The notes: generated from the letters alone by a model not told the origin. Positions 7,814 through 16,962 are shown, counted from the first letter of the stretch. The stretch: DNA of 22,503 nt from Segatella salivae DSM 15606 (GCF_000185845.1 NZ_GL629647.1:409391-431893), one strand, 5' to 3'. Made by a program: numbers and translations.

Positions 7814-9097
7814 CTATTTGATTGGTACAACTCTGACATTATCTATATCCAATTCGGGAGTACAATCAGTTCCTTCTATACCACCACTCCATAAGAAGAA
7901 AGTAAAACCTGTCAGCATATCTTTCGTAATTGTCTTTCCTGCAGCTTGTCCTTCATAAGTCTTATTGAAAGCAGAAAGTGGAATTGTAACTGTAGTCCAA
8001 TGGCTTCCAGTATTAAAAGAACCAGAGTTCTGCCATGGCAACCATAAGCCTCGTGGAATATCTGCATTGTAATATTGGCTATTTGCAGTTTGAAAAGTAA
8101 CATTATTGTTACCTGTAAAAATCATCTGTAAAGCAGAAGCACTCCATGGAGAAGAGGCTGGTACACGACACTCAAACTTCAAAGCCATATCATTGATATC
8201 GCAAGTGTCGAGTAACTCTTTAAAACTTGTGATAGAAGATAATTCAGGGAAGCCTGCAGAAGGCTCGGGCCAATAGTTCATTGCAAAGTCATCTTCATCC
8301 CAAGTAGCACCTACTTTCCCTAACATATTAGCTCCTCCAAGATAAAGATAGCTTCCATCTATGCCATTATTACGTATGCGTCCGGGACGCCATCCATGCC
8401 CTGCAGTTAGTCCACCATGTGAACCATCGAAGTCAAATAATATGTTTCGCGTGTCTTTATAAACGAATTGAGACTTACTTTTACCATAAACACTCTCCAC
8501 ATACACCCGTCCAGATGTTGCTCCTACAGGCACGATAAAGGTTAAACTGTTTTTACTAATCGATTTAATCTCAGTTACAGGCAACTCCCCATCGTTGAAT
8601 GTAATCTGTAAAGGTTTATAAGGATCTTGTATAAAGTAATCTCCTGTAACCGTCACTTCATCACCCGCCACAGCATATTCACAGCTCATTGACGAAACAA
8701 CTGGTGGCGGAACAATGACATGGAAATCATAAGTTGTTGTATCACCAGCACCATTAATCATATAAATCTTATCCGTTACAGCAGATGGAATGTTCTTAGG
8801 GATATCAACTAATAACGTGTTATCAGTAATAAAACTTGTATTCAACACAGCCTGTTGATCATTGAACAAGATCTTATGTATACTGCGAAGGTTCTTTCCA
8901 ACCAAGCATATTGTCTTCTGAAGATAACTCTTTGTGATAATAGAATCTGCACTTTGAGGTAACCGAATATATTGAACTTCAGGCTTTCCACTTGTTGATT
9001 TATATTCATCGGGTTGATCTTTACATCCCGTGAAGCTCATAGTGGCAAAGCTTGTTAAGGCTACCAACGCGATATGTAAATTCTTGGAACGTTTCAT
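7814..9097 (-). CDS. Surface glycan-binding lipoprotein with IPT/TIG-like domains (SusE/SGBP position)
   Basis: This 427-residue protein begins with a lipoprotein signal ending MSFTGC (lipid-bearing C25), so it should sit on the outer membrane. Two Ig-like IPT/TIG-type repeats follow, roughly 34-130 and 131-213; the second contains VVSSMSCEYAVAGDEVTVTG. The C-terminal half, about 218-427, is a beta-rich domain that starts ILFDFDGSHGG and ends ELDIDNVRVVPIK, resembling carbohydrate-binding modules and the glycan-binding domain of SGBP-B proteins. It is rich in tryptophans that could stack on sugars. Its role would be to hold mannan at the cell surface for GH26 and SusCD. It follows susD by 27 bases and precedes GH26. 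The position is conserved in PULs but the sequence is not, so the ligand is inferred. Confidence 0.85.
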   Translation of the reverse strand: MKRSKNLHIALVALTSFATMSFTGCKDQPDEYKSTSGKPEVQYIRLPQSADSIITKSYLQKTICLVGKNLRSIHKILFNDQQAVLNTSFITDNTLLVDIPKNIPSAVTDKIYMINGAGDTTTYDFHVIVPPPVVSSMSCEYAVAGDEVTVTGDYFIQDPYKPLQITFNDGELPVTEIKSISKNSLTFIVPVGATSGRVYVESVYGKSKSQFVYKDTRNILFDFDGSHGGLTAGHGWRPGRIRNNGIDGSYLYLGGANMLGKVGATWDEDDFAMNYWPEPSAGFPELSSITSFKELLDTCDINDMALKFECRVPASSPWSASALQMIFTGNNNVTFQTANSQYYNADIPRGLWLPWQNSGSFNTGSHWTTVTIPLSAFNKTYEGQAAGKTITKDMLTGFTFFLWSGGIEGTDCTPELDIDNVRVVPIK

Positions 9098-9124
9098 GTC
9101 CGTATAATTTTAAATGTTTTATAT

Positions 9125-10882
9125 TTAATAAGCGTAAGTTGAACGAACGTCAACATGTACAGGAGTCTTTTGAAGATTTCCATTAAACACTACATCTTGA
9201 CTTGGGAATGGCAAAGTAAATGTCTGCTCTGACACATTAGGAGCCAGTGTTTCTGTAGCATAATGCATTGTTGAAGCATCTACATTCCACGACTTACTCT
9301 CATAATAGTTCTTATATAGCGTATTAAGTCCATAATAAGCTCCTCGTTTTTGCTGTTTCAACTCATTGGTAGCACCACTCATATCATAATAACTGCGACG
9401 CACAAAGTCATACCATCGGTCACCTTCCATAGCTAATTCAAGCCGGCGTTCTTTCCAAACATCATTCCAAGTGATAGATGTTGGGCGTGCAGCTGATTTA
9501 ATAGCACGGCTACGTACTTTGTAGAAAGCATCTATTGCACTTGCATCCGTGGTACTATTATTATTTCCAATAACAGCCTCTGCATAGACAAGATAAACAT
9601 CTGAGAGTCGTAATACAGGAGTAGCCAAGCTACTATGCATGTTAGATGCAGAGATTCCATCTACAGCATGTGTCTTATGGTCGTAAGCATCGCCATAAAG
9701 ATGCTTCACACTATTAACACCTGTCGCACTTTGTAATGTCCCAGGACCACCTGAACCATACCCATTACTATCGTAAAGGAATTGTAAGAAATTAAAGCCT
9801 TTACGTCCCTGTTCATCTGTTTTGTCCTCCCAGAAGTAATCGTAGAAGTCACCTGCCATCATCATGGTTGCTTTACGACGCTCATCTACATCTGTTCTTG
9901 TTGCAGGATCATCTAATGGTGAGACACCAAAGGCTTCCTGTAAGTCGACAGAAGGTCCACTATATCCACCCCAACAATCACCAAACTCATCGAAACCTTG
10001 CATTGCGAGATCACTCTGAAGCGTATTCTGTACGGTCCAAATACTGGTATCTGCAGTCCAGAGCCAAGAGAAAAGACACTCACGATTCAGTGCATTCTGC
10101 AAACGGAAAACATCAGAATAATTCGCCATTAAAGTGCGTCCGCTATGTTCAATTACATCTTTAGCGTATGAAGCAGCTTTATTAAGGTCGTCAGAATTAC
10201 GTTGTCCATGACCATTTGCATTCACACCACTTTTATAAAGATACACTTTTGCAAGCAGACCTTCTGCAGAATAATAATCAATACGACCAGGGTTACCAGC
10301 CTTAGGCAAAAGTTCCATCGCCTTTTCTAATGTCATAATGATATAATCATATACATCAGACTTCTGAACTCGACTGACATTGCTATACGAACCATCTGCT
10401 AACATCGTCGAGTTGTCATGAACAATTGGCACATCTCCAAAAGATCGCACGAGAAAGAAATAAGCCATAGCCTTCCAAGCAAGACATTCTCCCATGCATT
10501 GATTCTTTACCGACTGTGAAGCTGAGGCATTTTTAAGGTAATTATACACCGTATTAGCATGTCCTATGACTGCCCAAAGAGAGTTAGACATATTCATCAA
10601 GTCAGCATCTGTACTATTAACAGTTAGTGTCATATATGGACTTGAGCCCCAGTAATAGTTTCCAGACATCACCTCTCCTACTTTTATAAAGCCTCTTTGA
10701 AAGTCATACCATGGAGAATTATATAGATAATTGACACCTTGTACACATTGACTATCATCTTTGTAGAAATTACCTGCATTGTAAGAGTCCTCTGCTGGCC
10801 TATCTAAAAAGTCACCACAAGATGTTGTGAGGATAGCACCTGTAAAGGCGAATGCAATATATAGATATTTAATATGCTTCAT
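9125..10882 (-). CDS. SusD/RagB-family nutrient-binding lipoprotein
   Basis: This 585-residue outer-membrane lipoprotein caps the SusC channel and binds oligosaccharides before import. The signal peptide ends ILTTSC (lipid-bearing C22) and is followed by GDFLDRPAED, the usual SusD opening. Helical TPR-like repeats fill the middle. Near the C-terminus, residues 476-496 (WKERRLELAMEGDRWYDFVR and the next residue) are the hallmark SusD/RagB stretch. The length is usual for the family. It starts 18 bases after the susC stop and is followed 27 bases later by the glycan-binding lipoprotein, a standard PUL core. Confidence 0.95.
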   Translation of the reverse strand: MKHIKYLYIAFAFTGAILTTSCGDFLDRPAEDSYNAGNFYKDDSQCVQGVNYLYNSPWYDFQRGFIKVGEVMSGNYYWGSSPYMTLTVNSTDADLMNMSNSLWAVIGHANTVYNYLKNASASQSVKNQCMGECLAWKAMAYFFLVRSFGDVPIVHDNSTMLADGSYSNVSRVQKSDVYDYIIMTLEKAMELLPKAGNPGRIDYYSAEGLLAKVYLYKSGVNANGHGQRNSDDLNKAASYAKDVIEHSGRTLMANYSDVFRLQNALNRECLFSWLWTADTSIWTVQNTLQSDLAMQGFDEFGDCWGGYSGPSVDLQEAFGVSPLDDPATRTDVDERRKATMMMAGDFYDYFWEDKTDEQGRKGFNFLQFLYDSNGYGSGGPGTLQSATGVNSVKHLYGDAYDHKTHAVDGISASNMHSSLATPVLRLSDVYLVYAEAVIGNNNSTTDASAIDAFYKVRSRAIKSAARPTSITWNDVWKERRLELAMEGDRWYDFVRRSYYDMSGATNELKQQKRGAYYGLNTLYKNYYESKSWNVDASTMHYATETLAPNVSEQTFTLPFPSQDVVFNGNLQKTPVHVDVRSTYAY

Positions 10883-10900
10883 TGTAATATAGATTTTATG

Positions 10901-13900
10901 TTAGAATGTAAGATTCAAACCAAAGGAATAAGTTGTAGGAGAAGGATAACGACCATTGTCTACACCATAAGTATATCCGTTAATATCGGCTGTACTTGCT
11001 CCAATTTCAGGGTCGTAACCATCATATTTGGTTATAGTGAACAGGTTTTGGATATTCATTGATACACGAATATTTTCAAAACCCCACTTCGATATCCACT
11101 TCTTAGGCAATGTGTAACCTAAAGCTATATTTTTGAAACGGATATATGAACCATCTTCTATATACCTATCGCTAATAACATCATTATCATTTGGGTCTGT
11201 AATTGTTGCGCGTGGAATACTCGCTCCAGGGTTGGCCACACGTACATTGCTAATATCCGTGTACCAATAACTACCTGCGGCATAAGTCTTTGACGGATCA
11301 ATAGCTTCTAAACGTGCTCTTCCGGTCACATCTTTTAATTGATTACTCCACAGTGTATTCATGTGAGTAAGTTTCATTTTCATGTAATTATAGACCTTAT
11401 TGCCATAAGTTCCATTAATGAAGATATTTAAATCGAAGTTCTTATAACGGAAAGTATTGGTCCAACCAAATGTGAATTTGGGCATAGGAGAACCTATATT
11501 TGTCTTATCATAATCATCAATTTTGCCATCAGGCTTGCCATCTGGGCCACTAATATCCTTAAATTTCAAGTCTCCAACCCAAGGAGTTGTATTGCGTTCG
11601 AAACTTTTCCCGTCAGCAGGATATTTTGAAGTCTTTGGTGAAAGCTCAAGGTCTTTTAAATCTTTATATACTCCGTCAGTAACAAAACCATAGAAACCAT
11701 AAAGAGATTCACCTACATTTGAAACACTTATCACATCACTCCATTGTCCGTATCCAACGATTGCTGCATTCTTTGTGCCTGAGAGAGCAACTAATTTATT
11801 CTTGTTCCATGAAATTTGGAACTCAGAATCCCACTGGAAACGACCTGTTATAGGATGGGTATTCACTGTAAGTTCAACACCGGTATTACGGATTGTACCA
11901 TAATTTCCATAGGGAGGAGCAAGAACAGAAGATACATTGCCAGATGTACCCATATAAGAAGGTAGTTGAAGTGGCATAAGCATATCTTTAGATTCTTTGC
12001 GATACCAATCCAATGTTATATTAACACGATCATTTAGCAAACCTAAGTCAAGTCCAATATTCCATTGTTCTTGGCTCTCCCATTGGATATCAAGATTGGG
12101 AATATTATCAGGACGATAGGACTTTCCTAACAAAGTAGGCATCGCTTTCATAAGCGTTCCCCATTTATATGAACCAATTGCAGAGTTACCTGTTTGTCCC
12201 CAACCAGCTCTCAACTTTCCATTGCTGACATATTTACTAAGGGCTGATTTCTGGAAGAAACTCTCATTAGTAAATCTCCACGAAGCTGCGAATGAGTGGA
12301 ATCCTGCCCACCGTTTGTTAGGACCAAAGTTTGAGCTTCCATCATAACGATAGGTGTACGTTGCATTGTAGCGATCATTGAAGGCATAAGTTAGTCGTGT
12401 AAAGACAGATGACATCGCCGAGCTACCAAAACCAACTTGGATTGCAGGCGTTCCTGTACCTAATGCAGGATTGTTTACTGCGTTAGATGGGAGGTTAGTA
12501 TTTTCCGTTCGGTTATTATCATATGTACTTTCCCACATCTCTTGGCCAAGCATAGCCGAGAAATTATGTTTACCAATCGAATTAGAGTAAGTTACATAGT
12601 TCTTTAATTGCCAAAACGTTCCCGTTCCTTTTTGTACAGACGCTGCGTTAATTTTACGCTTCCAACTGCCGAGATCAACTGTTGGCAGGAAACGGCGGCC
12701 ACGATTTTCACTTAAATCATAACCTAACTCTGCATGCCAGACTAAGTTTTTGATTGGAGTAATTTCAAAGAAAAAGTTACCATTTAGCTTACGGCGATCC
12801 AATTTTATTTGGTTCAACATCGCCATAGCTATAGGATTTGGATTTGTAAAACCTTCTTTTGAGACCGACGAGTAGCTGCCATCTATATTATAAATAGGAA
12901 TATCAGGCGGCGTTGTTAGTGAATAGTTAATAATTCCATCATCACTATCTGCGAGCTTAAGATCATCGTGTGTCGTCGAGAAATTTGCACTTAAACCTAA
13001 TTTGAGCCATGATTTCAGCTTTGCATCCAAGTTTACGCGCATGCCCAATCGATCGAAATTACTTCCGATAATCGTACCTTGTTGGTTCATATAATTTGCC
13101 GAAACATAATACTGAACTTTATCAGAACCGCCCTGTGCTGCAATCTGATGTGAATGCATTAACGCTGTTCTGAAGATTGCATCTTGCCAATTTGTACCTT
13201 TACCAAGCAAAGAGGGGTCTGCGAAATGTGGATCTGCAGTAGACGAATTAATTTGACCTGTCGTCACAAAATCATTGTAGTAATCTGCAAATTCGCGCAA
13301 ATCCATCACATTTAATCGGCGGTTTTGACGACTTACTGCCATCATTCCGTCGTAAGTAAACTTCGCTTCGCCTGCTTTTCCACGTCGTGTGGTGATTAAT
13401 ACCACACCATTCGCGCCTTGAGCACCATAGATTGCTGTAGCAGAAGCATCTTTCAAGATTTCCATTGAAACGATATCGTTTGGATTTATCGTAGATAGTG
13501 GGGAGATTGTTGACACCTTACCATTACCTAAAGCATCGCCTAAACCAAACGATGACCCACTTGAACCACTGCCCTGCACGATAACGCCATCAATTACATA
13601 GAGAGGTTCGGCGTTTGCATTGATGGTTGCTTGGCCACGCACGCGGATACTCGTCGAAGTGCCTGGCGCTCCTGAAGTACTTACAGCTGTAACTCCAGCC
13701 GCACGTCCTTGCAATGTTTGGTCAAGGGAGGTGACGATAGAACCACGCAATTTCTTCTCATCCATCGTAACAGATGCACCTGAAACATCACTTTTCTTCA
13801 TCGACCCATAGCCAACGACAACCACTTCGTTGAGCGTTGCATTGTCTTCAGATAAAGTGATCACATAAGAATTTTGAGCTGAGATCTTAACGTCTTTCGA

Positions 13901-14185
13901 CGCATAACCGATATAAGACACTTCAAGCGTGCTGCCCTGTGGAACTGAAAGCGTAAAATTACCATCTAAATCGGTAATTGTTGCGTTATTCGTACCTTTT
14001 TGTTTAACTGTAGCGCCAATAATCGCATCTTTACCATCGGTTACTTTTCCCGTAATTTTCCGGGCTTGCTGAGTCACGGCATACACGGTATTCCCCCCTG
14101 TAGCCCCTACTTGTGGAGAATAACTGAACATTGTCAGCGTCAGACATCCAACAAGTAATGTCGTTTTACTATTATTTAAATCCAT
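10901..14185 (-). CDS. SusC/RagA-family TonB-linked outer-membrane transporter
   Basis: This 1094-residue protein imports oligosaccharides across the outer membrane using TonB energy. An N-terminal signal region (about 1-38) is followed by a carboxypeptidase-D regulatory-like domain (about 43-115, ITGKVTDGKDAIIGATVKQK), then the TonB-box-like LNEVVVVGYGSMKKSDVSGA, and the plug domain with RVRGQATINANAEPLYVIDG. The rest is the 22-strand barrel, ending in the typical GLNLTF with terminal phenylalanine. No anti-sigma (FecR) interaction domain is seen before the regulatory-like domain, so control is probably by another regulator outside the window. It is the first gene of the main PUL unit, preceded by a leader of roughly 180 bases. 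Confidence 0.96.
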   Translation of the reverse strand: MDLNNSKTTLLVGCLTLTMFSYSPQVGATGGNTVYAVTQQARKITGKVTDGKDAIIGATVKQKGTNNATITDLDGNFTLSVPQGSTLEVSYIGYASKDVKISAQNSYVITLSEDNATLNEVVVVGYGSMKKSDVSGASVTMDEKKLRGSIVTSLDQTLQGRAAGVTAVSTSGAPGTSTSIRVRGQATINANAEPLYVIDGVIVQGSGSSGSSFGLGDALGNGKVSTISPLSTINPNDIVSMEILKDASATAIYGAQGANGVVLITTRRGKAGEAKFTYDGMMAVSRQNRRLNVMDLREFADYYNDFVTTGQINSSTADPHFADPSLLGKGTNWQDAIFRTALMHSHQIAAQGGSDKVQYYVSANYMNQQGTIIGSNFDRLGMRVNLDAKLKSWLKLGLSANFSTTHDDLKLADSDDGIINYSLTTPPDIPIYNIDGSYSSVSKEGFTNPNPIAMAMLNQIKLDRRKLNGNFFFEITPIKNLVWHAELGYDLSENRGRRFLPTVDLGSWKRKINAASVQKGTGTFWQLKNYVTYSNSIGKHNFSAMLGQEMWESTYDNNRTENTNLPSNAVNNPALGTGTPAIQVGFGSSAMSSVFTRLTYAFNDRYNATYTYRYDGSSNFGPNKRWAGFHSFAASWRFTNESFFQKSALSKYVSNGKLRAGWGQTGNSAIGSYKWGTLMKAMPTLLGKSYRPDNIPNLDIQWESQEQWNIGLDLGLLNDRVNITLDWYRKESKDMLMPLQLPSYMGTSGNVSSVLAPPYGNYGTIRNTGVELTVNTHPITGRFQWDSEFQISWNKNKLVALSGTKNAAIVGYGQWSDVISVSNVGESLYGFYGFVTDGVYKDLKDLELSPKTSKYPADGKSFERNTTPWVGDLKFKDISGPDGKPDGKIDDYDKTNIGSPMPKFTFGWTNTFRYKNFDLNIFINGTYGNKVYNYMKMKLTHMNTLWSNQLKDVTGRARLEAIDPSKTYAAGSYWYTDISNVRVANPGASIPRATITDPNDNDVISDRYIEDGSYIRFKNIALGYTLPKKWISKWGFENIRVSMNIQNLFTITKYDGYDPEIGASTADINGYTYGVDNGRYPSPTTYSFGLNLTF

Positions 14186-14369
14186 GGGTATTGGGTTAGA
14201 TTGTTTTCTGCTTTGAAACTTCTGTTTCTGAGCGCTTTCGGCTTTCAGTCACATGTTTCGTTATTGGTTTTTATCTGCTTCCAAACACAGCTGCTTTTCG
14301 GCCTGTGTTTTTTCGCATATCATTTAGGTAATTTGTTTCATGTCATTCCATTCGAGAATGAATCTGGTG
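14186..14369 (-). promoter_or_regulatory. Long structured 5' leader of susC
   Basis: If transcription starts just past the -7 element at 14370-14377, the susC mRNA carries about 180 untranslated bases. On this strand they can form several hairpins: AAACACAG/CTGTGTTT (14303-14310 with 14283-14290, 8 bp), GAAAC/GTTTC around an AGAA loop near 14214-14227, and CATTC/GAATG near 14346-14360. The function is unknown; regulatory RNA pairing at susC leaders is known in Bacteroides. Confidence 0.5.
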
Positions 14370-14402
14370 CAAAGATAAACATTATCTTATGAAACAAACA
14401 AT
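14370..14402 (-). promoter_or_regulatory. Putative promoter of the susC-led PUL operon
   Basis: TATCTTTG (14377-14370, minus strand) is identical to the -7 element before GH27. The upstream element is less clear: ATTG (14402-14399) lies at 21 bases, while a perfect TTTG (14398-14395) lies at only 17. The -7 element is well supported and the -33 element is tentative. Confidence 0.55.
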
Positions 14403-14521
14403 GTTTTTTTATTATATACTGATACTATGTTGTCGACAAGCTGTTTTTTATCAATTTCCAAATATAAACGCCAAACGCTCATCTGTCTGTAATGCCTTTT
14501 AACAAAGAGACTCAAGCAAAA

Positions 14522-14546
14522 TTGCAGCTTAAATCTAAGGCTGCAA
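14522..14546 (-). terminator. Possible second hairpin terminator between the kinase gene and the PUL
   Basis: TTGCAGC (14522-14528) pairs with GCTGCAA (14540-14546), and the stem extends to 10 bp with one bulged base. On the minus strand it is followed by TTTTGCTTG. It lies about 100 bases past the stronger terminator at 14637-14664 and may be a backup stop or part of a small RNA. Confidence 0.4.
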
Positions 14547-14636
14547 ATCTTTTAGCGAAAATGGTTAAAATCAAACTCTTTTTGCATTAAAAACTGCTAT
14601 ACACTATCAGAATTTGATGCAAAATAACATTAATAC

Positions 14637-14664
14637 AAAAGGAGATGTCCACAAAGACACCTCC
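14637..14664 (-). terminator. Intrinsic terminator after the xylulokinase-type gene
   Basis: On the minus strand GGAGGTGTC pairs with GACATCTCC (one G-U pair) and is followed by TTTTGTATTAATG. It lies 32 bases after the kinase stop codon and should separate the kinase from the downstream PUL. Confidence 0.7.
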
Positions 14665-14695
14665 TTCTGTATTTCGCTCCATGTTACCAGGCAGC

Positions 14696-16192
14696 CTAAG
14701 ACTCCTGAACCTGTTTCAGCTTCTGTTTCCAACGAGAATAGGCTTCCAAATACTGCTCACGACTATTAAAATCAGCTTCAATGACCGCCAATCTCTTTAA
14801 TGTCGAGAATGCCTCATCCCTATTTTGATAAATTCCGGCTCCCAACCCTGCTCCCTTGGCAGCCCCTATGCTACCATCGGTTTCGAAGAGCTCGATTGAG
14901 GCCCCACTGACGTTGGCCAACGTTTCGCGAAACAAAGGACTCAGAAACATGTTCGCGTTTCCTGCGTGAATCTTGTTGATTTCCATCCCCATTTCCTGCA
15001 TGACTTCCATCCCATAGCAAAAACTAAAAACGATGCCTTCTTGGGCTGCCCGCAACAGGTGGGCTTGAGAATGTTTATTAAAATTCAATCCATGCACCGA
15101 GCAACCCACAGCCTGATTCTCAAGCACACGTTCGGCCCCATTGCCAAAGGGGATAATAGTCACGCCATCACTTCCGACAGGGATTTTCGACGCCATTTCG
15201 TTCATTTCTGCATAGCTCACATTGGGGGTGACATTCCGATGCATCCAGGCGTTCAAAATCCCAGTTCCGTTGATACACAGCAACACACCGAGACGATCTT
15301 CCGCTGTTGTATAGTTGGCGTGAGCAAAGGTGTTAACGCGGCTCTTTGCATCATAGTTCACAGCGCCCAAAACTCCATAAACCACTCCAGAAGTGCCCGC
15401 CGTACTGGCTATTTCTCCGGGATTAAACACGTTTAAGCTCACCGCGTTGTTGGGTTGGTCTCCGGCACGATAGCTTATTGGCGTACCAGCCTTCAATCCT
15501 AATTCTAAACTGGCTTCTTTCGACACCTCACTCTGAAGGGCGAAGGTCGGCACAAGTTTAGGCAGTAAATCTTCACTAAATCCGAAATAATCTAACAGGA
15601 AATTGGCAGATTTTTTCGTTTCGAAGTCCCACATCATTCCTTCTGACAAGCCACTGATGGTGGTTTGAATTTCGCCACTTAATTTCATGGCAATATAATC
15701 TCCGGGGAGCATAATCTTGTCAATCTGTTCAAAAATAGCAGGCTCGTTGTCTTTCACCCATGCCAATTTGGCAGCCGTAAAGTTACCGGGCGAATTGAGC
15801 AGATGAGTTAAGCAGCGTGTCTCTCCGAGTGACTTAAAAGCTCGGTCGCCATACGGAATTGCGCGCGAATCACACCAAATAATGCTTGGGCGCAACACTT
15901 TTTGTGATTTATCTACACAAACGAGGCCGTGCATCTGATAAGAAATGCCGATGGCTGAAATATGCTCGCCGTCAATCTGCGCCTCAGCCATCACTGCCTT
16001 CACCGCCAATTTGAGATTGTCCCACCACATCTGCGGTTCTTGTTCTGCCCACCCAGTTTTTACAGCGATGATGCTCGCTTCGCACTTCGGATAGAATGCC
16101 GATGCAGCCACGCTCCCAGACTCAACATCGACCAATGAAGCTTTAACAGAACTGCTCCCGATATCAAGTCCTAACAGAAATTTTTTATTCAT
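14696..16192 (-). CDS. xylB: Xylulokinase-type FGGY carbohydrate kinase
   Basis: This cytoplasmic kinase probably phosphorylates D-xylulose to xylulose 5-phosphate. I choose ATG at 16192 (498 residues), giving the normal FGGY opening MNKKFLLGLDIGSSSVKASL. The frame can be extended to a GTG at 16219, adding nine residues with no family character. Residues from the ATG: GLDIGSSSVKA (7-17) is the first phosphate loop, GWAEQEPQMWWD (48-59) is typical of xylulokinases, SYQMHG (84-89) and WCDSRA (106-111) contact the sugar, and AGDQPNNAVS (243-252) holds the likely catalytic D245. Length is usual. No xylose isomerase is adjacent, so the sugar is inferred from motifs. It has its own promoter and terminator and is not obviously part of the PUL. 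Confidence 0.87.
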   Translation of the reverse strand: MNKKFLLGLDIGSSSVKASLVDVESGSVAASAFYPKCEASIIAVKTGWAEQEPQMWWDNLKLAVKAVMAEAQIDGEHISAIGISYQMHGLVCVDKSQKVLRPSIIWCDSRAIPYGDRAFKSLGETRCLTHLLNSPGNFTAAKLAWVKDNEPAIFEQIDKIMLPGDYIAMKLSGEIQTTISGLSEGMMWDFETKKSANFLLDYFGFSEDLLPKLVPTFALQSEVSKEASLELGLKAGTPISYRAGDQPNNAVSLNVFNPGEIASTAGTSGVVYGVLGAVNYDAKSRVNTFAHANYTTAEDRLGVLLCINGTGILNAWMHRNVTPNVSYAEMNEMASKIPVGSDGVTIIPFGNGAERVLENQAVGCSVHGLNFNKHSQAHLLRAAQEGIVFSFCYGMEVMQEMGMEINKIHAGNANMFLSPLFRETLANVSGASIELFETDGSIGAAKGAGLGAGIYQNRDEAFSTLKRLAVIEADFNSREQYLEAYSRWKQKLKQVQES

Positions 16193-16240
16193 GGAATTAA
16201 AATTTGATTTGTTGTTCACCTTATATTATATATACGATAG

Positions 16241-16275
16241 CAAAAGTAATGAAAAAACTCAAGTTTAGACACAAA
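16241..16275 (-). promoter_or_regulatory. Putative promoter of the xylulokinase-type gene
   Basis: TACTTTTG (16248-16241, minus strand) fits the TAnnTTTG -7 consensus. TTTG (16275-16272) lies 23 bases upstream, slightly farther than usual. The implied leader is about 45 bases to the ATG at 16192. The tandem array begins only about 60 bases upstream of this promoter. Confidence 0.5.
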
Positions 16276-16336
16276 ATTGGGAACGTTTTACATTTTATAC
16301 GCTTGTTGGAAACCAGAAATCATGATGTTTCTGCTC

Positions 16337-16600
16337 AAACACCCGGGGTAAATGGTCAGAATTTGCTGTTTTTCTGCAAAACACCCGGGGTAAATGAGCA
16401 GAATTTGCCAATTTTATATAAAACACCCGGGGTAAATGAACAAAAATCGCGCGATTCTGATAAAACACCCGGGGTAAATGAACAAAAATCGCGTGATTCT
16501 GATAAAACACCCGGGGTAAATGACCGAAAATCGCGTGATTCTGATAAAACACCCGGGGTAAATGAATAAAAATCGCGTGATTCTGATAAAACACCCGGGG
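16337..16600. repeat. Tandem array A: seven units of exactly 42 bases
   Basis: The core ACCCGGGG recurs at 16341, 16383, 16425, 16467, 16509, 16551 and 16593, every step exactly 42 bases. A unit reads AAAACACCCGGGGTAAATGA then ACAAAAATCGCGTGATTCTG plus AT. Units 3-6 are nearly identical; units 1 and 2 differ in the second half and share CAGAATTTGC with array B. Each unit holds two dyads: ACCC-G-GGGT and AATCGCG(T/C)GATT, a perfect 12-base palindrome at 16445-16456. The array lies upstream of the xylulokinase promoter. The 42-base period keeps several frames open on both strands, which I regard as accidental. Confidence 0.95.
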
Positions 16601-16900
16601 ACAATTGCAGTTTTTCGCGAAATTCTGCTCAGGAACGGGCGTAAATTATCAGAATTCGCGAAATTCTGTTCAGGAACGGGGGTAAATTATTAGATTTCAC
16701 GAAATTCTGCTCAGGAACGCGAGTAAATTATCAGATTTCGTGAAATTCTGCTCAGGAACGGAGGTAAATTATCAAATTTCACGAAATTCTGCTCAGGAAC
16801 GGGGTACAATTATCAGATTTCACGAAATTCTGCTCAGGAACGGGGTACAATTATCAGATTTCACGAAATTCTGCTCAGGAACTAAGGACAATCATCAGTT
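16601..16900. repeat. Tandem array B: seven units of exactly 41 bases, adjoining array A
   Basis: GGAAC recurs at 16632, 16673, 16714, 16755, 16796, 16837 and 16878, every step 41 bases. A typical unit reads GGAACGGGGGTAAATTATCA then GATTTCACGAAATTCTGCTC plus A. The last unit decays after about 15 bases. Bases 16601-16631 are a transition unit with the palindrome TTTCGCGAAA (16613-16622). Most units contain ATTTC-nn-GAAAT, where the centre varies (AC, GT). Array B shares GGGGTAAAT and ATTCTG with array A at matching positions, so the arrays appear to descend from one unit. No gene is evident. Confidence 0.95.
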
Positions 16901-16939
16901 TTTAAGATAAAAGCGAACTTTTACCGATGATTTTAATCA

Positions 16940-16962
16940 GAAAAGCGCATTATGCTGATGCG
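16940..16962 (-). terminator. Possible terminator after the zinc-ribbon lipoprotein gene
   Basis: CGCAT (16946-16950) pairs with ATGCG (16958-16962) across seven bases. On the minus strand it is followed by CTTTTCTG. The stem is short, so this is tentative. The 45 bases between it and the gene hold nothing else I can name. Confidence 0.35.

Noticed and set aside
14966..15436. A 156-residue plus-strand frame
   Set aside because: It lies antisense within the xylulokinase-type gene, which has full family motifs; it has no domain or start signal of its own.
16204..16569. A 121-residue plus-strand reading frame with a 14-residue repeat (KTPGVNEQKSRDSD), and similar repeat frames on the minus strand
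   Set aside because: The 42-base unit is a multiple of three, so any frame without a stop in one unit stays open through the array, on both strands. TPGV appears on both strands because ACCCGGGGT is nearly palindromic. The frame starts inside the kinase promoter region and has no recognisable domain.
16337..16900. CRISPR array
   Set aside because: The whole 41-42 base unit is conserved, with no unique spacers of 30 or so bases, and no cas genes are in the window.
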